Shown here: piece after piece, positions 26,162 through 35,530 of the stretch
Numbering within the stretch: the first letter of the stretch is position 1
Layout: the number at the start of each line of letters is the position of its first letter
NCBI GenBank assembly: GCA_046348835.1
Contig: JAXMDM010000003.1
Coordinates: 248,001 to 312,000, forward strand
DNA from: Defluviicoccus sp046348835
Lineage (GTDB): Bacteria > Pseudomonadota > Alphaproteobacteria > Rhodospirillales > Defluviicoccaceae
Direction of reading: 5' to 3'
DNA length: 64,000 nucleotides
Made by a program: the position numbers and the translations under genes
Notes under the pieces: model-generated
Seen by the model: only the letters and a program-made list of their open reading frames with translations
Told to the model about the DNA's origin: nothing
Database searches by the model: none

Positions 26162-26290
26162 GATCCCGCCCTGGCGGCGACGTCCAGCCCGGTTCTCCGG
26201 TGAGCTCGCGTCAGCGGACCTGTCCCGGTACTTTCTTGCCTATCCCGCGGGCAAACGCATTGCTATCGTGCGTTTGTTATCCCGTTAGGG

Positions 26291-27580
26291 GTGCCCGGGG
26301 ATGACGAATCATCGTCTCCCACCGGCTCCGCGGAACGGGGTTTCCAGCGCCGGTCGTCCATGGATATCTCAGCCCTCTCCGACCTTCGTACCTGGCTGAC
26401 CGAAGCCGCTCTCGCCGGGGAGAGCGAGCAGGTGCTGGTGGACGGCTTCTGTCGGCGCGGGCTCGGCGCCGGCCTGCCCATCGCCCGTGCCGTCGTCTTC
26501 ATCGACACCTTGCATCCGGTCTACGAGGGCCGCGCCCTGTCGTGGCGCCTGGACGCCGGGCGATCGTCCATCGAGCTCATGGAATATGGCCCCACCAGCG
26601 AGGGCGAGGCGGCGGAGACCTGGCACCGCAGCGTCCTCTTCCATTTGCATCAGACCGGCGGATCGTTGTTTCGGGTCCGTCTGCACGCCGGCGAGACCAC
26701 CCATTTCCCCGCCATTGTGCGCATGCGCGAGGAGGGTATGAGCGACGTGGCGGCGATGATCACCCGCTTTCCCCGGTCGGGGGCAATCGGCGAGATGGAC
26801 TGCGTCTACTGCTATTGGGCGACCGGTCGCCCGCATGGCTTCGAGGATGTGCATGTGGAGGCGATCGCCGCCCTGATGCCCCTGCTGGCGCTGGCGCTGA
26901 AATGTATCTCACTGACCCGCATCGCCACCACCCTGGTCGAAACCTACCTCGGTCGCGACGCCGGCCGGCGCGTCCTCGGCGGGTTGATCCGGCGTGGTGT
27001 CGCCGACAGGATCCGTGCCGTGCTGTGGTTCAGCGACCTGCGCGGGTTCACCCGCATCTCCGAGCAGATTCCGCCGGGACAGATCATCCCGTTGCTCAAC
27101 GACTACGCGGCGGCGGTGATTTCCACCATCAACGGCAACGGCGGCGACGTGTTGAAGCTGATCGGCGACGGTATCCTCGCCATCTTCACCGCCCCCCGTT
27201 GCGACGAGGCCTGCCGGAGGGCCATCGCCACCCACAACGCCTTAAAGGACGAGGTCGCGCTTCTCAATCAGCGCCGGGCTCACGACCATCTGGCGACCAC
27301 CCAGGTTTATGTCGGCCTGCACCTGAGCGAGGTGTTCTACGGCAATATCGGCAGCGACGAACGGCTGGACTTCACGGTCGTCGGGCCGGCGGTCAACGAG
27401 GTCGTCCGCATCGCCGCGATGTGCCGGTCGGCGGAGCGGAACGTACTGCTCTCCCAGGCGTTCGCGGACGCCATGGCGAGACGGGAACGGGCCCGGTTGG
27501 TTTCCGTCGGCCGCTACGCCTTGCGCGGCGTCGAGCGGCCGCAGGAGCTGTTCACCCTCGATCCGTTCTGGAGCGGATAA
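26291..27580 (+). CDS. Class III adenylate/guanylate cyclase
   Basis: The 429-residue cytoplasmic protein has a ~200-residue N-terminal sensor region without a clear family, then a cyclase catalytic domain from ~235. AVLWFSDLRGFTRISEQ holds the first metal aspartate, GGDVLKLIGDGILAIF the second, and FTVVGPAVNEVVRIAAMC the transition-state segment. The substrate-selecting lysine is seen in VLKLIGDG. It probably makes cAMP. The GTG at 26291 is the longest start; the ATG at 26360 (MDISALSDL) is a credible alternative, and neither has a strong ribosome site. Confidence 0.85.
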   Translation: MPGDDESSSPTGSAERGFQRRSSMDISALSDLRTWLTEAALAGESEQVLVDGFCRRGLGAGLPIARAVVFIDTLHPVYEGRALSWRLDAGRSSIELMEYGPTSEGEAAETWHRSVLFHLHQTGGSLFRVRLHAGETTHFPAIVRMREEGMSDVAAMITRFPRSGAIGEMDCVYCYWATGRPHGFEDVHVEAIAALMPLLALALKCISLTRIATTLVETYLGRDAGRRVLGGLIRRGVADRIRAVLWFSDLRGFTRISEQIPPGQIIPLLNDYAAAVISTINGNGGDVLKLIGDGILAIFTAPRCDEACRRAIATHNALKDEVALLNQRRAHDHLATTQVYVGLHLSEVFYGNIGSDERLDFTVVGPAVNEVVRIAAMCRSAERNVLLSQAFADAMARRERARLVSVGRYALRGVERPQELFTLDPFWSG

Positions 27581-27633
27581 GCGGCACAGCGGCGCCCTCT
27601 ACCGCCGCCGCCGCGCAACTTCACCTATCGCTC

Positions 27634-28431
27634 TCAATCGATGGCGAGAATGATGTGGGAGGCCTTGATCAGGGCGGCCGCCGGGTCGCCGACCTTAAAG
27701 TTGAGGCTGTTGGCGCTTTCCTTGGTGATGATCGCAGCGATCGACCTGCCGCTGCCGATGTCGATGATGACCTCGCTGTTGACCGCGCCGTCCTCGCGGC
27801 GGGCGACGGTGCCGATCAGCACGTTGCGCGCCGAGGTCCGTCCCACCTCGTCCGCCGGAGCGAGCAGCACGAAGCTCGACTTGATCAGGGCGAAGACCTC
27901 TTTCCCCGGCGCCAACTCCAGGTTCTTGACGCTTTCTTCGGTAATGATGGCGACGAGGGGAATGCCCTCGGCGATGTCGAGTACGATCTCGGCGTTGACA
28001 GCCCCGTGCTTCACCGCCGCTACCTTGCACAGCAACATGTTGCGTGCGCTTGTCCGCATGAGATGCCTCCACGACAAAGAGGGGACCACGACATCGGAGC
28101 CGAGTTCCATACTGACCGCCTGGGCATGGCGGTGCAACTGACGTCGGATCCGTTGTACCGCGCGGAGGAACCGGCGACCGTCATCGGTCAGCGACGCGCC
28201 CCCTCCCGAGCGGCCGCCCGGCCTCCCCAGCACCAGCGGCTGTTCGGCGATCCGATTGATCGCCGCGACGGCGTCCCAGGCGCCGCGATAGGTCAATCCC
28301 ACCACACGCGCGGCGGCGGAGATCGATCCCAAAGTGTCGATCGCCTCCAGCAGCCGGATGCGCTGGTCGCTGATCTCGATGCCGTCTTCGGTCCGAAATC
28401 CGATCACGGTCTGAAGGTGCTTCACCGCCAT
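27634..28431 (-). CDS. modE: ModE-type molybdate-responsive regulator
   Basis: The 265-residue protein has a winged HTH (ISDQRIRLLEAIDTLGSISA, AARVVGLTYRGAWDAV) and two C-terminal TOBE/mop domains that bind molybdate (RTSARNMLLCKVAAVKHGAV, then RTSARNVLIGTVARREDGAV). ModE represses molybdate uptake and, in several diazotrophs, alternative nitrogenase regulators when molybdenum is present. That makes its presence 17 kb from a vanadium nitrogenase relic relevant. No modABC genes are next to it. The length and order match full ModE. Confidence 0.92.
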   Translation of the reverse strand: MAVKHLQTVIGFRTEDGIEISDQRIRLLEAIDTLGSISAAARVVGLTYRGAWDAVAAINRIAEQPLVLGRPGGRSGGGASLTDDGRRFLRAVQRIRRQLHRHAQAVSMELGSDVVVPSLSWRHLMRTSARNMLLCKVAAVKHGAVNAEIVLDIAEGIPLVAIITEESVKNLELAPGKEVFALIKSSFVLLAPADEVGRTSARNVLIGTVARREDGAVNSEVIIDIGSGRSIAAIITKESANSLNFKVGDPAAALIKASHIILAID

Positions 28432-28457
28432 TACCGTCGCTCGCCCAGGCCTGCTAT

Positions 28458-28856
28458 CTAGGTGCCCTTGGGGCAGCGGTGCCGGACCAGTTCGGGCTCG
28501 ACGGTGACGTCGGTCAGTGTCTTGCCGTCGGCCGACAGGCGGAAGTGGCGATAGTCGAGCCAGGTTTCGCCTTCGCCCGACAGCGCGATGATCACCGCCA
28601 GATCGGACTGGCCTTGCATCACCACGGCCTTGATCGATCCGCCGCTCTCGTAGAAACGGATTTGCCCCGCTCCGATCGTCAGCCGGGAGTCGTCATCCGT
28701 CCCGCAATGCTTCTGGTCCGACCCCCACTGGCCCTGGAAGCGGGGCGGAACGGCGAGCGGTTCCGCCGCCGTTATGGTGTCGGCAGCCGCGGACGACGGC
28801 ACCAGCCCCAGCGACAGCCACGCCCACAGCCACACCCATGATCCACGCATCCGCAT
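28458..28856 (-). CDS. Small secreted protein of unknown function
   Basis: The 132-residue protein has a signal peptide (tryptophan-rich hydrophobic core to ~24, cleavage near SAAA). A short beta-rich domain follows with FQGQWGSDQKHCGTDDDSR, a GQIRFYESGG strand and LSADGKTLTDV, and two cysteines that could form a disulfide. The layout resembles small periplasmic lipocalin-like or DUF-type proteins of alphaproteobacteria, but no family is assigned. It lies 26 bases upstream of modE on the same strand and may share its transcript. Confidence 0.65.
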   Translation of the reverse strand: MRMRGSWVWLWAWLSLGLVPSSAAADTITAAEPLAVPPRFQGQWGSDQKHCGTDDDSRLTIGAGQIRFYESGGSIKAVVMQGQSDLAVIIALSGEGETWLDYRHFRLSADGKTLTDVTVEPELVRHRCPKGT

Positions 28857-29069
28857 CTCCCTTCACTCCCGGTTCGGAGGCTCGAGAAACCGCTTTCCGC
28901 ATGCGTATCCTGAATGTCCCCATGACGCGCCGCAAGCAGCGGCAAAGCAAGGGGCGGGTTCGTCTTGCCTTCCGCGACGCATCCGCTCCAATATCGGCCG
29001 GCGTCGGCGCCCCGCCCGGATCGAGCCGGAACGGGGAGCGCCGGTGGCCGATCGGGAGGAGATCCGCAG

Positions 29070-29447
29070 ATGAGGGCGACCCAGGGGATGATCGCGGCCA
29101 TCGGGCTAGCGCTGGCCGGGCCGGGCTGGTCGCAGCCTGCCGTGGCGTTCGAGTGCCCCAAACCGGAGATGTCGTCTCCGGGTGTCCTGCAGGAGACCAA
29201 GCAGGACCAGGAGCGGATGGCGAAGCTGTTCGCCGGCGGCAACATCAATGACAGCATCGGGGTCGCCGTGGCCGATCTGCAGAAGCGGTATCCGCAGGCG
29301 AGCGATACGGAGATGGTCAATTATCTGATCGGGGCGTACTGCCCGGTGGTCGCCCAGATGCCGGGACTGAGCGACGCGCAGAAGACCTCCAAGGTGGAGC
29401 ATTTCGCCGCCACTGTGTTCGAGCTTCTCTCCGAACAGAAGCTCTGA
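29070..29447 (+). CDS. Small secreted helical protein of unknown function
   Basis: The ATG at 29070 follows gggaggagatccgcag and is preferred to an upstream GTG-type start. The 125-residue product has a signal peptide ending about AVA at ~28. A mostly helical mature part follows: FECPKPEMSSPGVLQETKQD, INDSIGVAVADLQKRYPQ, MVNYLIGAYCPVVAQMPGLS. Two cysteines could form one disulfide. The pattern resembles small periplasmic proteins found in Rhodospirillales, with no known function. Confidence 0.7.
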   Translation: MRATQGMIAAIGLALAGPGWSQPAVAFECPKPEMSSPGVLQETKQDQERMAKLFAGGNINDSIGVAVADLQKRYPQASDTEMVNYLIGAYCPVVAQMPGLSDAQKTSKVEHFAATVFELLSEQKL

Positions 29448-29609
29448 GGGTCGTCGGCGGTCGGGTCGAGGGTTCGGAGGCGCCCCGGGACAAGGCCACC
29501 CTCCGGGTGGTAGCGCGATCGTCAGGGCAACCGCAGCGCGGGCCGGCGCTCCATTTCTTCTGCGCGCCGAGACGGTTGCTCCTGGTGTGGCCATGCGATC
29601 CACTATCGC

Positions 29610-30152
29610 CTATGGCAGGGGGTAGAACCGCTGCCGGACCGCCTCCGGCCCGACGTCGATCAGGGCCAGCAGAATGTCGGTGCCGTAGCGGATGAGGTGA
29701 TTATCGCGTTCGCGATCCGACGCCGCCGCGGCGGCGAACAGATTGTCCCACACCGTCCTCACGCAATCGATGAGAAAGCCCCAACCCTCTGCCGGAGCCA
29801 GCGGCGACCAGCTGTCCCGATTGGTTTGCCGGTACGGGGGCTGATCCCGCAGATACCGGTGCGCCGCGCCGAGATGGCCGGGCACGGCGACGTCGGTGAG
29901 GGCGGATTTGAGCCCTCGCCAGTCCGGCTCGATCCGGGTTTCGCCAGGGGTCCTGGGCGAAACGACCCGCCCCAGCCCGCCGGACTTGAGGGCATATTCG
30001 AACCGGGCGAAGTTCAGCAGGAAGCGGAGGAGTTCCTCCCGCGTCTGGGCATCCCGGGGCCACCAGGCGGGGTCAATCATGGCGGCGGCCTTCTCGATGC
30101 GTTGTCGCAGGGCCGACGCGCAACGGGCCACCGGCAAGGCTTGGGGTCCCAT
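29610..30152 (-). CDS. Conserved-looking hypothetical protein
   Basis: This 180-residue soluble protein is rich in Trp and Arg, without signal peptide or membrane segment. Recognisable stretches are EELLRFLLNFARFEYALKSG, HLGAAHRYLRDQPPYRQTNR and GWGFLIDCVRTVWDNLFAAA. No family is recognised. An internal ATG at ~30078 could be the start, since the first 25 residues look unlike the rest. It is divergent from the STAS gene. Confidence 0.55.
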   Translation of the reverse strand: MGPQALPVARCASALRQRIEKAAAMIDPAWWPRDAQTREELLRFLLNFARFEYALKSGGLGRVVSPRTPGETRIEPDWRGLKSALTDVAVPGHLGAAHRYLRDQPPYRQTNRDSWSPLAPAEGWGFLIDCVRTVWDNLFAAAAASDRERDNHLIRYGTDILLALIDVGPEAVRQRFYPLP

Positions 30153-30284
30153 CGTCGGTTCTCGTTTTGATTGTCATGCCGGCGTGTCGGTATGATGGGC
30201 GAGGGCTGGCCGACCCAACGGATGCGGCCCGGACCATCGGTCACCGGTGAAAGCGGCAACGGAAGAGCAGGGGAGAAACGGATC

Positions 30285-30644
30285 ATGTTTGAAATTCTAC
30301 CTGAAACCCAGGGCCAGTTGATTGCCCTGAAGGCGATGGGTCGGCTCACCGCCGCCGATTACGAGGTATTGCAGGCGGAGATGGACAGGCTGCTGGCCGT
30401 CGCCAACCCGGCCCGCATCCTCTTCGACTGGACGGAGCTGGAGGGCTTCGACGCCGAAGGCGACCGGCGCTCGTTCCTGTTCTGGCTCGGCGAGTGGTCG
30501 AAGATCGACCGCATCGCCATCGTGTCGTCCGACAAGTTTCTGAGCGAAGTCAACCGCGTCGCCGAGGCGCTGAGCCACTCCAAGGTGCGCCACTTCCGCC
30601 CGTCGCACGCGGACGAGGCGCGCCGGTGGGTGGAGGAAGGGTGA
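30285..30644 (+). CDS. SpoIIAA-like STAS-domain protein
   Basis: The ATG at 30285 follows gcaggggagaaacg, so an upstream start at 30171 is rejected. The 119-residue product is a single STAS-like domain (FEILPETQGQLIALKAMGRL, ARILFDWTELEGFDAEG, RIAIVSSDKFLSEV, VRHFRPSHADEARRWVEE), matching the SpoIIAA-like/DUF3478 family. Such proteins may bind small hydrophobic ligands or act in partner switching. It stands 79 bases before the P-type ATPase. Confidence 0.8.
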   Translation: MFEILPETQGQLIALKAMGRLTAADYEVLQAEMDRLLAVANPARILFDWTELEGFDAEGDRRSFLFWLGEWSKIDRIAIVSSDKFLSEVNRVAEALSHSKVRHFRPSHADEARRWVEEG

Positions 30645-30723
30645 GCGCCTCGGTCGTCGCCCAACCCGTCCGGTGTGCGGTCGGGGAGAGAGAGAACGGG
30701 CCGGCTAAATAGGAGATGCGGAA

Positions 30724-33303
30724 TTGGGGGAGCAGACGACCAGCGCCGAAACGGCACCGATCGACGAAGTTCTAAAGAACTTGTCGGTTGATCCTGGCAA
30801 GGGATTGACGGCGGCGGAAGCAAAACAGCGCCTCGATCAATACGGCCCTAATGCCATCGTCGAAAAGAAAGAAAGCCTTGCCGCCAAGGTCTTCGGTTAC
30901 TTCATGGGGCCGATCGCCTACATGATCGAGGCGGCGGCGGTGGTCTCCGCCATCCTCGGTCACTGGCAGGACTTCATCATCATCTCGGCATTGCTGGTGT
31001 TCAACGCCATCCTTGATTTGTGGCAGGACAGGAAGGCCTCGAATGCGCTCGCCGCCCTGAAGAAGGGGCTTGCGCCGGAAGCGACGGCGCTGCGCGAGGG
31101 CCGGTGGGGCACGGTCGATGCGGCGACGTTGGTCCCGGGAGACATCGTCAAGATCCGCCTGGGTGTCATCGTTCCCGCCGACCTGCGCATGGTCGCCGGC
31201 GACTATGCCTCCATCGATCAGGCGGCCCTGACCGGTGAATCCCTACCGGTGGCGAAGAAGATCGGCGACGAGGCCTATTCCGGCAGCGTGGTCAAGCAGG
31301 GCGAGATGGAGGCGGTGGTCATCGCCACCGGGTCCAACACCTTCTTCGGCCGCACCGCCAAGCTGGTGGCCGGTGCCGGCGCCGTCAGCCACGCCCAGAA
31401 GGCGATGTTCCAGATCGGCAACTTCCTGATCGTGGTGGCGGTGGTGCTGGCGGCGGTCATGGTCGCTTTCCGCGTCTACCACGACATCGTCATCGCCGAT
31501 AACTGGGGTCTTGCCGACGCGCTGAACATCCTGCAGTTCGTCCTGATCCTGCTGGTCGCCTCGATTCCGGTGGCGATGCCGGCGGTGTTCTCGATCACCA
31601 TGGCGCTGGGCGCCCTGGCGCTGTCGAAACAGAAGGCCATCGTTTCGCGCCTGGAGGCGATCGAGGAGATGGCCGGCGTCGATATCCTCTGTTCGGACAA
31701 GACCGGCACGCTGACCAAGAACCAGCTCAAGCTCGGCGATCCGATCCTGCTCGCCGCCAAGGATCCGCAGGAGGTCATCCTTGCCGCCGCGCTGGCCTCG
31801 AAGATCGAAGACCGCGATGCCATCGACACCGCGGTGATCGACGCGCTGAAGGATCAGGCGGCGCTCAAGGCCTACACCCAGACGAAGTTCGTGCCGTTCG
31901 ATCCGGTGACCAAGCGCACCGCCGCCACGGTCAGCGCCGCCCAGGGTCAGCCCGTGGTGATCTCCAAGGGCGCGCCGCAGGCGATCGTCGATCTGGCCAA
32001 GCCCGCCGCCGATGTGGTCCAGAAGGTCAAAGAGACGGTGGATCAACTGGCGGCCAAGGGCTACCGCGCCCTCGCCGTCGCCCGCTCCGGGGATGATGGC
32101 AAGACCTGGTCGCTCTTGGGCATTCTGCCGATGTTCGACCCGCCCCGCGACGATTCCAAGGAGACCATCGACCTCGCCAACGCCAAGGGGGTGCGGGTGA
32201 AGATGGTCACCGGCGACGATACGGCGATCGCCCGGGAGACGGCGCGCCAGCTCGGCCTCGGGACCAACATCATTCCGGCGGCGGACGTGTTCCCCAAGGA
32301 CATGGATCCCAACAACGTCCCGCCGCAGATCGCCCAGTCCATCGAGACGGCGGACGGTTTCGCCCGCGTGTTCCCCGAGCACAAGTACGCCATCGTCAAG
32401 GCGCTGCAGCAGCGCGGCCATCTGGTGGCGATGACCGGCGACGGGGTCAACGACGCCCCGGCGCTGAAGCAGGCCGACTGCGGCACCGCCGTGTCCGGGG
32501 CCACCGATGCCGCCCGCGGGGCGGCGGCGCTGATCCTCACCGCTCCCGGCCTGTCGGTGATCAATAGCGCCATCGACGAGGCGCGGCGGATCTTTGGCCG
32601 GATCACCAGCTACACCATCTACCGGGTGGCGCTGACCATGGACATCATGGTGCTGGTGGTGTTGTCGACGGTCCTCCTCGGCTTCCAGCCGCTCACCGCG
32701 ATCATGATCGTCGTCATGTCGCTTCTCGACGACATTCCGATCATGACCATCGCCTATGACAACACGCCGGTGAGCCGGCGCCCGATCCGCTGGAAGATGC
32801 CCCGGCTGCTCAGCATCGCCGCGGTGCTGGGGTTCTTCTCGGTGGTGCAGTCCTTCGGTCTGCTCCTCATCGGCATGGAGGTGCTCTCCGATCCCCACGC
32901 GCAGCAGCTTTTCGGCTTCCACGACGAGAGCCACCTGCAGACGGTGATGTTCCTGCAATTGGTCGCCGGTGGCCACCTGTTGCTGTTCATCACCCGGACC
33001 GAGCGCTGGTTCCTCCTGCCGCCGTACCCGGCCGCGCCCCTGGTCATCGCCATCGTGCTGACCCAGCTATTGGCGGTGCTGATGTGCGGCTTCGGATGGC
33101 TGGTTCCGCCCATCTCCTGGATCACGATCGGCTGGGTATGGGCCTACAACCTCGTCTGGGTGGTCGTGTTGGGCGGTGTCCGCCTGGGGACCGAGGCGCT
33201 GGTCGATCACCGGACCAAGCGACGGTTGCTAAGCGGGTCGCTGGTTACTCAATCGCTGCAGCCGCACGTCCCCACCGGGTACAGTTCGGGAAAGTCGCGC
33301 TGA
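30724..33303 (+). CDS. Plasma-membrane-type proton-translocating P-type ATPase
   Basis: The 859-residue protein has the P-type core: an actuator domain with QAALTGESLPV, the phosphorylation motif CSDKTGTLTKN with the aspartate at residue ~325, the nucleotide-binding KGAPQAIVD, and the hinge AMTGDGVNDAPALKQAD. About ten membrane helices include PVAMPAVFSITMALGALAL, as in P3A proton pumps of plants, fungi, archaea and some bacteria. It probably pumps protons outward. The start is a TTG after aggagatgcggaa. It is followed at 16 bases by PPK2 and then by a membrane transporter, which suggests one functional group. Confidence 0.88.
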   Translation: MGEQTTSAETAPIDEVLKNLSVDPGKGLTAAEAKQRLDQYGPNAIVEKKESLAAKVFGYFMGPIAYMIEAAAVVSAILGHWQDFIIISALLVFNAILDLWQDRKASNALAALKKGLAPEATALREGRWGTVDAATLVPGDIVKIRLGVIVPADLRMVAGDYASIDQAALTGESLPVAKKIGDEAYSGSVVKQGEMEAVVIATGSNTFFGRTAKLVAGAGAVSHAQKAMFQIGNFLIVVAVVLAAVMVAFRVYHDIVIADNWGLADALNILQFVLILLVASIPVAMPAVFSITMALGALALSKQKAIVSRLEAIEEMAGVDILCSDKTGTLTKNQLKLGDPILLAAKDPQEVILAAALASKIEDRDAIDTAVIDALKDQAALKAYTQTKFVPFDPVTKRTAATVSAAQGQPVVISKGAPQAIVDLAKPAADVVQKVKETVDQLAAKGYRALAVARSGDDGKTWSLLGILPMFDPPRDDSKETIDLANAKGVRVKMVTGDDTAIARETARQLGLGTNIIPAADVFPKDMDPNNVPPQIAQSIETADGFARVFPEHKYAIVKALQQRGHLVAMTGDGVNDAPALKQADCGTAVSGATDAARGAAALILTAPGLSVINSAIDEARRIFGRITSYTIYRVALTMDIMVLVVLSTVLLGFQPLTAIMIVVMSLLDDIPIMTIAYDNTPVSRRPIRWKMPRLLSIAAVLGFFSVVQSFGLLLIGMEVLSDPHAQQLFGFHDESHLQTVMFLQLVAGGHLLLFITRTERWFLLPPYPAAPLVIAIVLTQLLAVLMCGFGWLVPPISWITIGWVWAYNLVWVVVLGGVRLGTEALVDHRTKRRLLSGSLVTQSLQPHVPTGYSSGKSR

Positions 33304-33319
33304 AAGCGGGAGGTCTGCT

Positions 33320-34174
33320 TTGGACATACGCAAGAAACTGATGGTGCCGCCGGGATCGAAGGTGAAGCTTGCCGATATCGACCCGGCCTTCCACGGCAGC
33401 CACGAAACCCACGAGGAGGCACTCGCCGACCTGGAGAAGGAGGTCGCCCGGCTCACCCGCCTGCAATATCTGCTCTATGCCGAGAAGAAGCACGCGTTGC
33501 TCCTCGTCCTGCAGGGCATCGATGCCGCCGGCAAGGACGGCACGTGCTGGCACGTGATGTCGGCGATGAACCCGCAAGGGACCACGGTGACCGGCTTCAA
33601 GCAGCCCACCGAGGAGGAGCGTGCGCACGATTTTCTCTGGCGCATCCAGCAGCATACGCCGGCGCTGGGGCAGGTGGCGGTGTTCAACCGGTCCCACTAC
33701 GAGGACGTACTCGTCGTCCGCGTCCACGATCTGGTGCCGAAGGACGTCTGGTCGAAACGCTACAAGCTGATCAACGACTTCGAGGCGATCCTCGCCGATC
33801 ACGGAACGACGGTTATCAAGTTCTTCCTCTACATTTCGCCGGAAGAACAACTGGAGCGTTTCCATCAGCGCCTTGAGGACCCGAGCCGGCAATGGAAGAT
33901 CAGTGATTCCGACTACAAGGAACGGGCATTCTGGGATAAATACATCAAAGCCTATGAAGACATGCTGGAGGAGTGCTCGACCAAGCACGCACCGTGGTAC
34001 GTCATTCCCTCCAACCACAAGTGGTTCCGCAACCTGGCCGTCTCGCGGATCGTTGCCGACACCCTCGACGACCTCGGCATGAAGATGCCGAAGCCGACCG
34101 TCGACCTGGATGCCATCCGCAAGGCGTACCACGCGGCGGTTGCCAAAGGTCCGGGCGCCGGCGGGACTTCATGA
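33320..34174 (+). CDS. ppk2: Polyphosphate kinase 2 family protein
   Basis: The 284-residue protein has the PPK2 P-loop fold: Walker A LQGIDAAGKDGTCWHVMSAM, the phosphate-contacting NPQGTTVTGFKQPT, VFNRSHYEDVLVVRVHDLVP and the lid region QWKISDSDYKERAFWDKYI. PPK2 enzymes move phosphate between polyphosphate and nucleotides. This single-domain, ~280-residue type often favours making ADP/ATP or GTP from polyphosphate. The start is TTG with a gggagg ribosome site. It is tightly coupled to the upstream proton ATPase. Confidence 0.9.
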   Translation: MDIRKKLMVPPGSKVKLADIDPAFHGSHETHEEALADLEKEVARLTRLQYLLYAEKKHALLLVLQGIDAAGKDGTCWHVMSAMNPQGTTVTGFKQPTEEERAHDFLWRIQQHTPALGQVAVFNRSHYEDVLVVRVHDLVPKDVWSKRYKLINDFEAILADHGTTVIKFFLYISPEEQLERFHQRLEDPSRQWKISDSDYKERAFWDKYIKAYEDMLEECSTKHAPWYVIPSNHKWFRNLAVSRIVADTLDDLGMKMPKPTVDLDAIRKAYHAAVAKGPGAGGTS

Positions 34175-34214
34175 TCCACCCGGGCCGTACGGGGCGGTTC
34201 GGTCGGGGCCGTTG

Positions 34215-35450
34215 ATGGACCTGACGCTGGCGATATTCCTCGTCGTTTACCTGGCGATGGGGCTCGGGCACCTGCCGGGCTTCAAGGTCGATCGCACCGG
34301 CGCCGCCCTGGTGGGCGGGCTGGCGATGCTGGGGGCGGGCCGAATCACGCCGGAGGTGGCGTGGATGTCGATCGACTACACCACCATTGGCCTTCTGTTC
34401 GGGCTGATGGTCGTCTCCGCCGCCTTTGTCGTCTCGGGGTTCTATGCCTGGACAGCGGCGCGGGTGGCGACGCTCCGGGTCAAGCCGCCGCTGCTGCTGG
34501 CCCTTCTCGTCGTCGTCGGCGGCGGGCTGTCGGCGGTGCTGACCAACGACGTGGTGGTGGTGGCGATGACGCCGCTGCTCGTCGCCATCACCCTGTCGCG
34601 CGGCCTCAATCCGGTGCCGTTCCTCCTCGGCTTCTGCTTCGCCGCCAACACCGGCTCCGCCGGCACCATCATCGGCAGCCCGCAGAATATGATCGCGGCG
34701 CAGGGGCTCGGCCTGTCGTTCACAGGGTTTCTTGCCAGCGCCGGCCTGCCGGCGCTGCTCTCGTTACCGATCGTTTGGGCGGTGATCGCCGCCCTCTACC
34801 GGAACCGCTGGCAGCGACCGCCGGCGGTGTCGGCGGCAGCCGCCTCCGCTCCGGCGGTGGTGTTCGATCGCTGGGAGACGCTGAAGGCGGCGGTGGTCAC
34901 CCTTGCCGTCGTGGTCGCGTTCATCGTCAGTCCCTGGCCGCGCGAGCAGATCGCCCTGGCCGCCGCCGGCGTGATGCTGATCAACCGTCGGATCGCGTCG
35001 ACGGACATGATGAAGCACGTGGACGGCAACCTGATCTTGCTGCTGATGGGGCTGTTCGTGGTCAACGCGGCGCTCGCCGCGACCGATCTGCCCCAGCATC
35101 TGCTGGCCGACCTGCGGGGGGCGGGATTCAACCTGCAACAGCCGGTGTGGCTGTTTGTCGTATCGTCGGTACTGAGCAATATCGTCGGCAACAACCCGGC
35201 GGTGATGCTGCTGGTGCCGTCCCTCTCCCCGGGTGGCGAGGCGGACGCGATGGGCGCGGCGCTGGCCCTCGGCACCGGCTTTTCCAGCAATCTGGTCGTC
35301 TTCGGCAGCCTCGCCGGAATCATCGTCGTCGAGGCGGCGGCCAAACAGGGGGTGACGATCTCGTTCGGCGAGTTCTGCCGCGCCGGTGTCCCGGTCTCCC
35401 TCGCCTGCATGGCCGTTGCAATGGGCTGGATCCTGTTGCTGGCGAACTGA
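34215..35450 (+). CDS. SLC13/ArsB-like anion or proton-coupled transporter
   Basis: The 411-residue protein has about 11 membrane helices. Seen are LAIFLVVYLAMGLGHLPGFK at the start, the repeat motif TNDVVVVAMTPLLVAITLSR, and the paired re-entrant loops AANTGSAGTIIGSPQNMIAA and LSNIVGNNPAVMLLVPSL typical of the ion-transporter superfamily (SLC13, ArsB, NhaD). It could carry dicarboxylates, arsenite or sodium; substrate cannot be set. The ATG at 34215 is preferred. It is the third gene after the P-type ATPase and PPK2, with a 40-base gap. Confidence 0.82.
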   Translation: MDLTLAIFLVVYLAMGLGHLPGFKVDRTGAALVGGLAMLGAGRITPEVAWMSIDYTTIGLLFGLMVVSAAFVVSGFYAWTAARVATLRVKPPLLLALLVVVGGGLSAVLTNDVVVVAMTPLLVAITLSRGLNPVPFLLGFCFAANTGSAGTIIGSPQNMIAAQGLGLSFTGFLASAGLPALLSLPIVWAVIAALYRNRWQRPPAVSAAAASAPAVVFDRWETLKAAVVTLAVVVAFIVSPWPREQIALAAAGVMLINRRIASTDMMKHVDGNLILLLMGLFVVNAALAATDLPQHLLADLRGAGFNLQQPVWLFVVSSVLSNIVGNNPAVMLLVPSLSPGGEADAMGAALALGTGFSSNLVVFGSLAGIIVVEAAAKQGVTISFGEFCRAGVPVSLACMAVAMGWILLLAN

Positions 35451-35530
35451 GGCAGGGCAAGGCTTGCCGCTGGGCGGGCGAGGGCAGGGGAGGGAGGTGT
35501 CGGGCCGGAGGCGGCCTTTGTGACCGCGGG

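Noticed and set aside
26542..28461. A 639-residue + strand frame across the cyclase and modE
   Set aside because: It runs out of frame over two well-supported genes and is composed of Arg/Pro/Gly runs, so it is a shadow.
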